Source of the DNA: Ignelater luminosus
Taxonomy: Eukaryota; Arthropoda; Insecta; Coleoptera; Elateridae
Assembly: GCA_011009095.1 (NCBI GenBank)
Contig: VTPC01007457.1
Coordinates: forward strand, 43,352 to 107,351
Length of the DNA stretch: 64,000 bases
Reading direction: 5' to 3'
Positions 1 to 13,400 of this stretch are shown in pieces. A model generated the notes under the pieces. That model searched no databases. It was not told the DNA's origin and saw nothing but the letters and a program-made list of their open reading frames with translations. The translations under genes and the position numbers were made by a program. Position 1 is the first letter of the stretch. Each line of letters starts with the position of its first letter.

Positions 1-2590
1 AAATCCAACCAATATACAAAATTAATGTAGAATTATATATAAAAACAAAATCAAAGTTACCCATGGTCATTTTTCATAACTACTTGTGGTTTCTGCCTTT
101 TTTTTTTTTTTTGATAGGCCACTTCAATTGTTGAGCAGTTTATATGGAGTATAAGCACTAGGTTTATGTAGTTTATAGTTGCTTAACAGAAAGATATTTC
201 TGTACAAATATGAATAATGAAAGAAAAAATTTTTCTTTACATAAATATGAATGCTTAATAATGAAAATAATCTTAATGGAGTTGGCACATTTTACACAGT
301 GGCTCAAAAGGAAGTGTGAAATAGAATCTTTCTATTCCCCAGGGATTCTGCTAGTTTAGGTTAAATAAGCGTTTTTTTCTGAGTTCAAAGTTTATAATGA
401 GTTGCACGTTGTACGATTTCTTCATATTGTTTCAACATTTTTCATCCATATCTTATGAACAGTAAGATTTTTTGCTGTCTATGGCAAAGTTGTAGCTCAA
501 GTCAAAAGCAATCATCCTTCAAAATACTCGCTCCTTGGGTTTCAAGAATGATCCCAATGTGCTTTATGATGGTAGTGAAAATAGTAAAAGTTTTCTATGA
601 CCATGTGTTCAACATTGAGGAACCAGAAATAGGGGTACAGTCTTTAGGGACAACCAGCCTTCTACTCATTCACACTTGATCAAATTCTGATCCATAGACA
701 TCCAATGGTAGAGGTGACTGTTTCATTTTTCAAAGATATCAAAATGGCAATAAGTGGTTTTGTTCTATTTAAGGAAATGTCGACCCAACCAGTGAAATGA
801 GTTTTTAGTTTTTCCAGACTTGGTCCAAATTCAACTGTAAAAATCTTTTTCTAGATAACAGAAAGAGATAAGCGAGTTGCATTTATGAATTTGTAAATAG
901 AAAACTGTCATACTTTTTCCCACGCAAAAGTTTTCTGCTGTAAAACAAAAAAATTTGAATGTGTGTTAGGTTAGATTGGTGTAGGTGTAATTTGATCTTG
1001 TATATCTTCATCCTCGACTCTGGTCTTTAGGGAGAGATGCTTTTCCAGCATACTTAATTTCTCAACATATGAGCTAAGTTTGGATGATCTTCAATTGTTT
1101 TTGGTTAAGATATTTTGGAAAATCAAATTCCGACCATCATAGTTGACCATGATCAGGGTCTTTTGCAAACTCTCTTTCATCAGATGATTTGAATTATCAG
1201 CTACAAAAAGCTTTATAAATGTGCCCCTAAAATGGCCAACTTGATTGTCAAATTTTTAGTAAATCAGAGAAACTTGTCTGTTTAAAACAATTGGAGGTAG
1301 CATGGTAAAAGGATGTCCACTAATAGCATTTGATGCTTTGAACATGAATCTGAAGAAAATATTGCAAAAATGAAAATGAAAAATCAAATCATACAACTCA
1401 CATTATGAACGTTGAACTTGGAAAAAATGTTTATTTGACCTAACCTAGGGGAATCTCTTGGGGAATAGACTATTTTGATCATATATTACCAATTGCCATT
1501 GAGAAATTTCATTTCAGAATTTCTAAATTGCACTGTGTTATTATTGTTTTTAACTTTTTTTTTGTATCAAAATGCAATTTCTTTCTGTATAACAACAGTA
1601 AAACCGAAATATGTAGTTGATCTACCCCAACATAAGATGCATACATTGTAATTCAGGAGAAAATTGTCAGTAACAATCAAACTTTAGTTTTTATTTTATT
1701 TCTGCCCAAACCACTGTGGCCCAAACATCTTCAAAGACTGCAAAATTAATTGTATAACAGAGTTTTTGAAGCTGCAAACAATCTTTCTGCAAAATATTGC
1801 TCAAAAATAAACTAAAGGTAGATTATTATTATTGACTGTTTCTTTCTGAGTTTTACAATACAGTTATTCAAATCTCGTAAACTATAAGAGATACAAGGTT
1901 AATTACATTGAAGCAAAGTTGTGTATTTTAATCCTCATTAATAATCCAAAAAAGAAAAATATAATTTCATTTGTTTGTGAAGTAGCCCAAAGAAAACAAA
2001 CTTTCTTGATTTTTACTTTTGTCTATAACTAACAGAAAAATCAAAGTACACTTGAGGTGTTCCAGAATTTCGTGTGTCGGCTCCAGTTGGGCCACGTTAC
2101 ACTATAGTGCTTCTCTTCTTTTTAGCTTCTTGGAGTAGAAATGGGTGTGACCATCTGCGATGAAGACTGATTCGGGTCCCCTTTGTTTGGAAGCGCCCTT
2201 TATATTAACCTTCTCCAGAAACTATGAACATGGGTTGGACTATGTCCTTGAAGTGGCCATCTGCGGTAGCCCAAAGTCGGGCTTCATCCTCCATCAACTT
2301 TATTAGAGAGCTAAATACAAAGACGAGTTGGGCTCTCCATTAACCTTAAGAATGTTAAATATGAAAACAGGTTAAGCTACAACTTCCTAAAATTAGTTTT
2401 GCTTTCCATCGTCTTTCTTAACATGAACACAGGTCGAGTCAGGTCCTTTTGACCTTAGAATGCTAAATACCAACATGGGTTAGGCTAAAAGCTACACAGT
2501 ATATAGCTTGACATCCCTAGAGCATGTCTAAATCATTTATCAAGTTCGAATTTTGTAAAGTACCTGATATGGTACGTTGCTGAGATCTAC
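1..2590. other. Gene-free stretch with a weak diverged tandem pattern
   Basis: No open frame here has recognisable domains; the short ORF at 455-679 has no known motif. Between about 2130 and 2490 similar phrases recur (ttaacctt...atgaacatgggtt near 2205, ttaacctt...aaaacaggtt near 2340, gacctt...caacatgggtt near 2450; also ggccatctgcg near 2250 and gaccatctgcg near 2148). This suggests a very diverged tandem repeat with a period of about 105-130 bp. The remainder is AT-rich and unassigned. Confidence 0.4.
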
Positions 2591-2599
2591 AATTCTCTA

Positions 2600-3460
2600 T
2601 CACACAATGGCAAAATCCAATTTAATGCCCGAAATGTCATATGAAGAGCTGGATAAGTTCGAAATCTTATATTGGTTTTAGAAATTTCTCGAAGCTCTCT
2701 TTGGTGGTCTGTCTATGAATAGCTTCTCTTGTCTATTTTTGAGATAATCAACTCAGATCTGACTTTGTTGCTCTTTGGTTAATGTGTTGTTCATACCTTT
2801 GCTATGGAAACCCTTAGGTATTCCTACAGTTTTCTGATTCCAGTTTAGCTAAATGATTGACTTCTTTTCTGCCATCGTGACCACTATGCTCTGGTACCCA
2901 GATCAGTTTAACTCTATTATGATCTGCCAGGATATGCAGTGCGCTAATGCATTCCATTGCAAGTGCATACTACGTTTAGTTTACATAGTTTCTTTTCAGA
3001 CTTTCATTTATGCATGCTTTCTTAGAGAGAACCTGAGTTCTATATTTCTACTGACCCATGCCTTCCAAGAGCCTTGATCCGTCTACAAATTTCATCAGAT
3101 GACAGAGTCGATTTAGTATTGTTCCAGATCTTTTTGTCAGTGGCTACGTGAAAATTTTTGTCCAGGTGTATTCTTCGGGTAGTATAGTCTGATATCACGC
3201 CAAAAACAGGCTTGCCTATTCTTTTCCAGATTGAGCAATGACCTGAGCCTGTCTTTCTTAATTTGCTTATCTAGGGGTCTCCTTGGCTCTTCTTGTATCG
3301 CAACATCTAGGGAGATTTAGCAAGATTTCCATAGTCACTGTAGGAGTCATTCTCATCACTCCTGTTATTTCCAAACAGGTTAATCTTTGAATTTTGGCTA
3401 GTTTGATTTTGCAGTATCTTGGGCCGCCATATCAAGGTTGCTTGCATGTTAATACTAATC
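2600..3460 (-). mobile_element. Decayed Jockey-type LINE, RT end plus RNase H
   Basis: Translated on the minus strand, 3420-3300 reads KLAKIQRLTCLEITGVMR followed by MTPTVTMEILLNLP. This is the conserved block after the reverse-transcriptase domain of Jockey/CR1-type non-LTR retrotransposons. Further along, about 3095-3065 gives FVDGSR (the D of RNase H) and about 2920-2890 gives KLIWVPEHSG, the VPGHSG block of RNase H. The order matches a LINE read on the minus strand. Stops and frameshifts lie between the blocks, so it is a dead fragment. No RT catalytic motif is visible. The exact clade (Jockey, CR1 or R1-like) is uncertain. Confidence 0.7.
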
Positions 3461-4200
3461 TGATCATCCTGGCATGTAACTAGTATACCATACTGGACCT
3501 GGTCCCTAGGTTTTTCTTACCACCACAAAGGTGGTAGATGCCTTTTTTTGATGGTTTGGTAAGAGTATACTTATATTCATTCCATTAATTTTATAGTACA
3601 GCAGTACACAATAGGTGATCAATAGGCATTTCTCTGGCAGTAACTATAATACGTTTGCTATAAACTAGTAAGCTGCTACCTCAATCTGTTCAAGCATATA
3701 AGAATAAGTTAACTGAGAAATTTCATAAATAGGGTCAGTGGATCATTTGGAAGCTTCATCACTGATTAAATAGAAGCATGTACAAAAAAATGCTTGTCCA
3801 TTAAGGACACTTTTGAGTTGCAAGGCGTCTGAAACCAATACCTTGTGTAATTGTAAATTCTGCATGGAACATGTACACTTCACCAAAAACAATTGTTCGA
3901 GTGGCGTTTTGGCTCTTTCACTTTTGTATATCTGGGCCAAAGCAGAGGCAAGATGGATTCCATATAGGATACAGGATGGCTATAATAAGTAATAGTAAAC
4001 AAAAAAGTTCAAAAAGGGCTACTTTCAGATCCTTAACCTTCTGGGTATCTTTGAAGAGGCTTATGTTGCAATCTATGAATGTTTTATGTGCCAAATCTTG
4101 TGTCTAATCTTTATAGGTATACAAATCTATGTTTATAGGTTTGTCTGATTCTTTATCTTTTAAAATACTTATATCAGCACAGAATTGATCACAAAAGATG
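3461..4200. other. Intergenic, nothing recognised
   Basis: AT-rich sequence between the LINE fragment and the 3' end of the axotactin-like gene. The overlapping short ORFs at 3743-3940 and 3871-4107 oppose each other and show no domain. The LINE might extend a little into the low-coordinate part. Confidence 0.4.
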
Positions 4201-4201
4201 G

Positions 4202-4207
4202 TTTATT
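4202..4207 (-). terminator. Candidate poly(A) signal of the axotactin-like gene
   Basis: Minus-strand AATAAA (tttatt on the plus strand) lies about 250 nt downstream of the TGA at 4455-4457, a normal 3' UTR distance for the long isoform. Other AT-rich hexamers occur nearby, so the real cleavage site is not certain. Confidence 0.4.
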
Positions 4208-4454
4208 ATAACTTTGACAAAAAACAGGAAGACCATACAAAATCAATGTGTTTTACATAACAGTGGAATAAGAACTAATTTTAAAATTAAACATAAGAAA
4301 TAAAACTACAAAGATCTAATAGTTATTAATGATAATTTAATTTGTAATCTGCATTTAGTACTAATTAGTAATTGTTTCAGTCACAAACGGTTTCTTTAAT
4401 TAAAAAAGTTGTACAAATAAAACAATGGTTTCACAATTTAACATTAAAAATTAA

Positions 4455-7400
4455 TCAGTCTAATGATAATACACTTTCGATACTAGATCGAGCACGATGA
4501 GCTAATCTGGGCCCTCCTAGATAACTAACAGGATTACTAAAAGTACGAGTGTTTGCATCCAAGAAAATAGGTGATGGTATGGGTCCAGAACGTAGTTGTG
4601 ACTTTGCTGGAATTAAATCAAAATGTTATTTTCTTAAGTAAATAAGATCTTATGCAGCTGCTTACCTTGTTGAACATTCTTTTCAGAACCCACACGTATA
4701 GGCTTGTAATGCCCATTATTTACCTAAATAACAATGTAAAAGCTATATATCTGAGACACAGTTTTAATACAATTTCTTAATTATGTATTATAAAAGCTAG
4801 TTGATAAGCGGTGGTGAAGACATTAAAAAAATAACCCAAACGCTTACACCTTATGATGAATGAGTGCTAGGCGTAAGGTGTAGATGTAAGTTCTGCACTT
4901 CCCACTTCATCTATTTTATAAGGCAGTTGTGTGGCTAGAGGATTGCTGTGTGGGGGTGGTACCTTGATGCGACCTCGAACTGCTATGGGTTGTGAAACCT
5001 GAACACCACTTACCCCGTATGAATACATAAAATAAATCATTTTGTTAAATGTACAACATGCACATGCATTTGTATATAGTAGGTATATGAGCTTAATGAT
5101 TTATTTACAAAATTAATTATATTAAGTATTATGTACAAAACTTATACATTAACATATAAATATGATATGATGTGATCACACAAGAGACATACATAATCAT
5201 GAGGATAATAATTCTTGCACTGAAGATTTGTTTTTCAGTAGTTCTTAAATTATAAAGACATCTGAAGCAAACTTTAGGGGAATACATTCCATTATCTTCC
5301 TCATAGTAGCCGCCACTGATGCTAAGTTTTATAAAGAAGAAATAATGGCATCAGAAAAATAATTTAAATAATCTCAAAAATGTATTTGATTTTAGAATAG
5401 TTTTGCTACATTGTAGAAGAAAGTTAGTGAAGGACATGCTTGTAATCAACTGTTTCTTTAAATAAATGTATAAAATGTTACTTTGATCCTATACAATTCC
5501 CAAACAAGAACCGAAATGTATGAAGTAAGTGCAATAAAAGGAAAAAAAGTGATTCTAATACAGTAGAAGGTGATTTATAATCATTAATTTGTAGTTTCTC
5601 ACTTAATCGAGTTATTTACTTTATGGTTCTCTTAATGCTTAACCATTTATTTGTGAGATGTATGAAATATTGTTGTTTAAACATATTTTGCTAGAATTGT
5701 GCAAGAATTATTTCCAGATTCCAAGCATAAATGTAAATGGGAGCCTGTTACAAAAGGTGATACCCATTAAGCAAAACTTAATACAGTTCTCTCTCTTATT
5801 TTACAGTTAAAGCTAAACACATCAATGAAACTGAATTTGCAATGAAGCATCAATTTTATTAGTATATTTATTCATGTTTGTTACAAAATTGTATAAATTA
5901 TATTATTATTAAAAGCTAAGATGTGTAGAAATGGCATGCATTTCTGTTAGTCCATTTCAAAAATATTATTCAAACTAGGCCTACATTTATATCTTTTACT
6001 GTATGGCGATATATTAATTATTTTATTGGCTTTTCTAGGAACCTGCAGATCATTTGAATTACTTACGAGTTTATCTGGAGGTTCGGCTTCATGTGCGTTA
6101 TTTACTTGAGTACATTCTTTTTCATCATCATCATCTTCTTCTTCTTCTTCCTCTACATCATCATCTTCTTCCTCCTCTTCAGTCTCTTCTTCTTCTTCTT
6201 CCTCTTCTTCATCAACTTCTTGCATTGTATCTAATAGATCTGTGGTTTCATTTGGTTGCATTATCCAGTTTATTTCTCTGGGACCATCTTTAAAATTTAC
6301 CGATGTTGATATTTTAAAATTATTATTATTATTGTAATGGAAAAAATTTGTAGATTATCTACCTCTAAATCCAACACGCCGAATTTCAGGTTTTTCATTT
6401 TGTTCAATCTCTATGGGAATTTCAGTTTTTACAGGTGGCTCTACAAGAGCTATAAATTGCGTAGAATTGTCATTGGTAGCTGCATCACTTCCATTTTTAT
6501 GCGGTAGTTTACCATTTTGTGATACTTTTGTTGGTGGTGTTTCAAAATCTTTTGACTAAAATTTGTTGGTTATCTATTTACAGAGCTAACACAACCAATG
6601 AACACATACCTGTTCTTGTAACTTTGCAGCTTGTTCTTTAGACCAAATAATGCTTGCATCTGTTTCCATTTCTTTTCTTCTTCTATATTGTTTATCAGTA
6701 CGATACAATTCATATGCACAACAAATTAAAATTATAACGAAAAATGTTGAGAGAGCAATAACCACTATTTGACCTATTCCTTCTTCTTGCTCAGACGCTA
6801 CGGAATAAATTGATTGGTATAAGATACGTTGAGGTGCGTCTTCTACCCATGTCTTATCTTTTCCCTATAAAAACTCGATTAAGATAAAATGTCATTTATC
6901 TTTTTAAAATATCGATACCTGACTAATATTGAGATTTGTTGGCCCTGCAGGCACTTTGTGTGGTATATCAAAGTAAGGGCTACACTGAGCACTTCTAACT
7001 CCATGCGAATTTGATACATTTACTTTCTCAGCTCCTGTCTTGGTAAATAACATGTACTCTTCTAATGGTTTCATGATGTGTTCATTAACTTCTATAAATA
7101 TGTCTAAAACATTAGAAAGTTAATAAAAATCAGAAAGAAATACATTTAATTGATTACTTGATAAGCAACCGCTATAGCCCTTATAAATTGCAAAACGAGG
7201 ATCAGTGGTATTATGGCCACCAATTTGAACCTCATTAGCCCCAAGTTCTGGGATATTAGTAAAAGTCTGGGCAGGTGTTTGTACCATCGGTATCAATTCT
7301 CGATCTACTAGCAATTCTGAATCATCTTCATCTCTTCGATAATACACCGAATGTCGAGCTCCATTTATAAAACTTTTACTTTGCACAACTTGACTAAAAA

Positions 7401-10400
7401 CAGCACCTTCTCTATCCTCTTGGATAGTTAAATATCCTTCAGGTGTAAGTCCCACTAATAGATAATAACTCCGACTACAACAAAAATATTCTTCATTTGT
7501 AAATTAATTATATTGATTGACTTACTTGTTTTCAGTTTGTAATAGCAACAGAACTGTATTTTTATGTCGAACATCCATGCTTGAAAATGCTAATTGAACT
7601 TTTACATGATCTACGGATCCATCTAAAACATACTCTCTCCACAATATTGATTCTCCACTGAAGTCTGCCCCTTTTTCATCCGAACAGAATTCACCATAGT
7701 AACTAGTATGCTCACAATTACATGTGTGCTCCTGTTTTCTAAAGTCTTCTATACATACTCCCTCATGTTTGCAAGGTAACACATCACATTTCATATCACA
7801 GTTTGGTATGACACCTATAAAATAAAAAGGGATGTACAACTTACGTCAAAATATATTCAGACAAAGTATGAATCAAAACAGGATGTCCAGTGGACGTCCA
7901 CATTTTTCTTGTACGACAAATGGACGTTCACAGGACGTCATGCAACATGGGTATTTATACTTACTTGTTTTACCTTTGTCATTAATCTCTTTGGCTTCTG
8001 AAGATAAATTTACTAAAGTATCACCTATCTGAAAACCTCTCATACATCCAACATAACCTGGCAGAACTGGTGGATTATTGGAAACTTTTAATAGACTCTC
8101 TGGCTCATAACCTCCTAAATTTAACTGAAAATATTCAGTCGGAGGTGCAGGTGGTCGCTGTGGAGCCAAAACCTCTACAAATAAGAAAATATTAGAAAGA
8201 AATCTAACTTGAGAAATATTTTTATACCTTTCTCAGGGTTGATCCATGGTTTGTTTGAATATTCTTCAAGTAGCAAAACACCAATACCAATAGTAACATT
8301 GTTATCATTTACATGTAATGTTGTGTTTTCTTCATTTCTCTCTATGGCGACCTGAATAGACTTACTGGTGTTCAATTCAGCGTTATTAACAGTAATGTTA
8401 TGGATTTCATTGCCATGATTAAACAGATAGACAACTTGCGTTCCGTTATCTAGATAAAGGTGGATAAAATTATTAAGGTGATCATTAGCATATAATACTA
8501 AGGAAGTTGTATCATATGTCCTTAGATTAATTAGTATTTGTTCATAAAATATCTTTTGAAATACAGATTTTTCTTCTGCTTGATCTGCGCCGACATAATT
8601 ATGTTTTATAAGAGCTTCTGGAGCTATAAACATTAGGGCATTTGTGTTGATATCTGAAAACACAAAACAATGTAAAAAGCATGCTTTTTATAATATTTTT
8701 AAACTAACTGTTTTCACAGTAGATTCCAGTATATGCCCATGGATTAGGGCATATGCATTCAAATGTACTCCAAAGTTCCTTACATTGCGCGCCATTCTTA
8801 CAAGGATTTGGAACACAAGAAGGTTTACAATCTTTAATAATTTCACTTAAATGTACACTCATGTAACTGTAAATATCTAAGATCTCTTCATTTACAACTA
8901 AACCTCTAAAGCATCCTATTAAACCTTGATGAACTGATGATTTGGGATTCAATAAATCGCTGGAATGGTCTTCATTAGTATCTAAAGATAGTGTGACTAA
9001 TAGTAATACTCACAATGGTGCTCCCCCAATAAACATAGAACCTTCAAATGGTCCAAATTCCTCTTCTGGTCTGAGATCTACCATTTGGGAATCTTCGTTA
9101 ATCATAAATCTAACATGGTACTTGTTGTAATCTATCCATAATTTATGCCATTCACCTCCATTTAATATCCTATTGGAAACAATTACTAGTTCCTTTGAAA
9201 CTCCAGTATTTAAAGTAAAATTGAACGTTAACTGATAGTCTAAAATGAAAATTAGATTAGTAATGATACGGTTCGTAGATCAGAAATTCAGCTTCTACCG
9301 CTTGTTAAGGCTATCATAAAGCTAGGATATTTTGGGCGAATAGGTGGTTGGTACAACAAAATTGCCTTCTTTCCTGTGGTTCGGAATGAAAATGCCAAAT
9401 CACCTTTACGCCAACCAGGTACTTCTATGTAAGATTGACTTGTTGTAAAAGTTACAACATACCGTTGAGTGTCTAAAATTATTTAAATGAGAATATTGTC
9501 ATGATGGTGATAGTTAAATGTACTTGTCTCTACACATTCGAGAGGTCCAAGAGTAATTCGCCCTAAAGCATCCGCTGGTAAATCAGGTTGCTGTAGAAAT
9601 ACCATTTCTGTAATTCCTAAACTATTCCCACTAATATAATAACCATCATCAGAGTTCCATTTATCATCCTCTGAATCGCAGTTACACCATTGTGACGGAT
9701 TTTCACATTTCCGACCTACAGAACATGGACAGGTTCCTCTGCAAAATTACCATAAGATCTTTTTAATAATAATAATAATAATAATAATCACCTTTTTACA
9801 TCACCAATGAAATCTACCGTTTCATTAGCAGAACTAATAAACCACGTGGAGGAATGCAATTCTAATGGAGCTTTAAAGCAGTCATACTTGATGTACTGAC
9901 TACAGTTTAATGAATGAGACACTAATTCTTGTAACATATCTGCTGTAAATTCTCTATATTTAATACTAAAACTAAAATCTTTTTCTGAAGGTGACCTAAC
10001 GTCAATCTGACTAGGAAGGTTGTGTTCTACAATGGTTTTAGTCGAATCTTCCAAACTTTGAAATTCACACCGAACATGAGCTGGAGGAAATCTTCCATTG
10101 CCGTCAATATCTATTAAATAGACATCTGGTTTAGTGTAACCTGTAAGAAAAGGCTTTAATAAGATTTCAGACAATACGTTAGTGTTCAATTACCTAATAA
10201 AGCTAGTTCCTCGCAAGTTTTTCTATATTTTGTAAAATGACAATTTCTTCCCATATATCCCGTTCCAGTACAATCACAAGTTAATCGATCTTCTTTAACT
10301 GAACATTTACCCTTATGTTCACAAGTATTTGGCCTATGGCATGGATCAACAAACTTACAATCATCTAATGTTACCTCTCCAATAACTCTTTGAGTTTGCA

Positions 10401-13400
10401 AAACTGCTCTTGGTTCTATGTGCTCATCATTAACAATAATATTTCTGATACATCCAACAAGCCCCGCGTTATTTTTCGAACCACTTCCTATTTTTACTTT
10501 ATCACCCTCGGAAAACTTAAAATCCCCCAAATGTTCGTGTTTAATTCGATTATCTACCGAAAGCATTACTTCTCCATATTTGTAGGTAAGGTCCAAAGAA
10601 TGCCATATTCCACGTGTCTTCTTTACACTTACCAAATCTGTGGTGTTTTTATTTGAGTCGGTCAATTCGAATCGAACCTCATCGTTTACAACACGAACTT
10701 CCCAATAAAATCCTGTTTTAGTTTCGCTAGATGCTAATACGCTTAAATTCGAGTGACTTTTAAAATCGAATTTCAAAGATAAACTATCTGTGTGATTGTT
10801 AGGCCACCAAAAGTGCGACGATGAAAACGGATATGTTATAGGAATCACTTCTACATCTGCTTCGTAATATTCCGGTCTTAAAATTCCAATATAATGAACT
10901 TTGGGGTTCATCTTCTTCAATTCATAAATTATGGAAATGTCATTATAGAAAACATATTTGATACAACCTGCAAAGTTATTTGCAGATAATAAACCTTTCT
11001 TCTTTTGCAATTCAGGTCCACCAGCGATATAAATTTCTGGGTCAATATACAGCAAGGAATTCCCTGTTATGTTGATTATTACTCTTTCATCATTTAAACT
11101 TAAATGAACCCTATCATATTCATGGAATATAGTCAAATTATTCCATTCTTTCAAATTGGCATTTTGCCCCAATATGGCACTTAAAGGCTCGTTCCCAAAA
11201 TCCATCTTGATATAAATTGAATTATTATAGACCGAAGCTGCAATGTAGTTATCAATTCCTTGATCACCACCTGCTGCATAAAATAGAGCAGAATCATCAA
11301 AATTAGTTTTAAACATCATCGAAAATCTATTCACTGCTGAATGGACACGATCTTTCCAATCGTATACCCTATAAGAGACGTACGATGAGCCTCGAAGAGT
11401 TAAAACAGTAGCAGCTACAAAACAGTATGAATTAAATAAAATCAAATTAAATGCCTGTAGGTGTCTTACTATAAATATCACAGAATTCACCTTCATAATA
11501 AGTTCCAAAACAATCACAAGTTAGTGTATTATAGTGGTTTATACACCTAGAACCTTGAAAACAGAGGTTTTCATCTGTCATACATTTATTTGTACAACCT
11601 TCTTGAACATTTTCATGCTTGGTAGCCACAAGAGGTGAGATTTGTAGAAGTTCCGAAGCGGATTTTCCTGTACTCAGAACTACATCCTTAATACAACCAA
11701 CAAAAGACTCAATAATGTATTTTACTCCATGGAGACGTTCTTCAGAGCTGAGACCTGTTTATGTCAAAAAAGCGTAACGATAGGAATCAACTGACTTAAA
11801 TACGTACCTCCTATAAGAACCACAGATGTTAAGTTTGCAGAAACGCCATAATTATTTTCTTTATCAAGTCCTTTGATTTGAGTTTCATCACTTAAACCAT
11901 CAACGGATGCCATTAAACGAGCTCCATGCACATCTATTTTTACCTTAATGAATATTTATAAATAGATAAGAATCAAAAATAAATAAAATGATCTTACTGT
12001 AACAGAATGCCATTCGTCTCGATTAAGGCCTCTTCCAACCGTTAATGCAGTTGAAGCTTTTCCGTAAACATGGACAACTTTAAGTTGGCCTTGTTGAACG
12101 ATGATGTAGAGAGCATAAGGTTGTAATTCCACCCCAGTAGGTACTTTGACATTATGGTATACTAACAGTCCGTGAGGTAAACGTGTACGGAATTGAAATG
12201 AAATTTGTCTGCATAACCTGCAATGAAAAAATCAAAAAAATACCTACAAGTAATGGAGACTTTTTAACAAAGTTGAAGTAGCAGAACATCTCGGCAAAAG
12301 TGAGACTATTTTGATCATTAGAAGAAAGATACCGTTTAATGAATTTTGATGTAACACTAATAATAAATGAACGTATTAACGCCCTTCTATTTTAGGAATT
12401 TTTGGAAACAGTAACAGACTTTATTATTATTATTTACAACGATATGCTAGTGAAGGGGACCACTATTGCAAAATTCATAGTTAACTTTGTTACAATGTGC
12501 TTTAACAATGACAATAGACAATATCTGTATATAATAGCAAAGCCGAAGTTTTGCAATCACATTTCCTTTTTATTTCATATTCATATCAATTTAACGGTAA
12601 AGGCTTTTACTTGATTTGATGTGAAAGACGCGTACAGATATAGCGACAGCTAAGTGAAGCCGCTCTAAAGTTTTAGCCAAAAATAGCTTTAGCAATCTGG
12701 CTTGTATTTTTTGAGAAGGTTGGAAAAGCTTCCAGCTGACAGCGATTTAATGTGATGGCTTGTTTCATTTAATATAAATGTTGTAAGGGGGCACAGTGTT
12801 GTTATCATCTCTAATAGTGAGTCTGAGACAGTGTTCAATGTCCTGATATGTCCGAGGTCAGGTCCGGCCTGCCAGTCTCCTTTGCATTTCAATCTGCATA
12901 TCATCATCCTTTGGTTCCTTGCATAGAATCTCTATAGCTGCAGTTAGTGTGCTTTTTGTTGCATCTACTAACTATATGCTAACAAACTGGTATTTGAAGT
13001 TTAGGTAGTTCCAGTTTGATCAGTTTCCAATACTACCAGCTATATTGCATCAGGTTTACGCAGTTCTTGTTTTGTTGCCATATAGGAATCGTCTTATCTT
13101 TATTTGCGATTTCTGAGTTCTCTATTATGTATGTAGGCTAGTCTAGTATCTAATATTATACAGGGCGTTCAGTTTAATAGTGTACTCGCGATTATTCGGA
13201 AAGTATTTAGATATTCAGGCTGATATTTAGTATTCCGGTGTAATTCGATCTCTAGATTGCAAAACGAAAACTGGAACATGTTTTAGAACAATCTGTGAAA
13301 CCAAGAATGACGTCTATCTATCTATATCTCGGGAAATTCTTGATAAAAAGTATAAAGGTATTATATGTCTAAAACCGATAATAAAGAAATTAGAACAAAA

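Noticed and set aside
6054..6293. Plus-strand ORF rich in His and Leu
   Set aside because: It is the complement of the acidic coding repeat of the axotactin-like exon 19.
8960..9013. In-frame TGA after GGAPL as a nonsense mutation in axotactin
   Set aside because: A 54-bp intron with donor GTGAGT at 9013 and acceptor CCAG at 8960 removes it and keeps the LamG frame (GGAPFDLLNP).
12689..12907. Possible Gypsy polyprotein fragment on the minus strand
   Set aside because: Only about 20 residues look vaguely similar and no catalytic motif is present.
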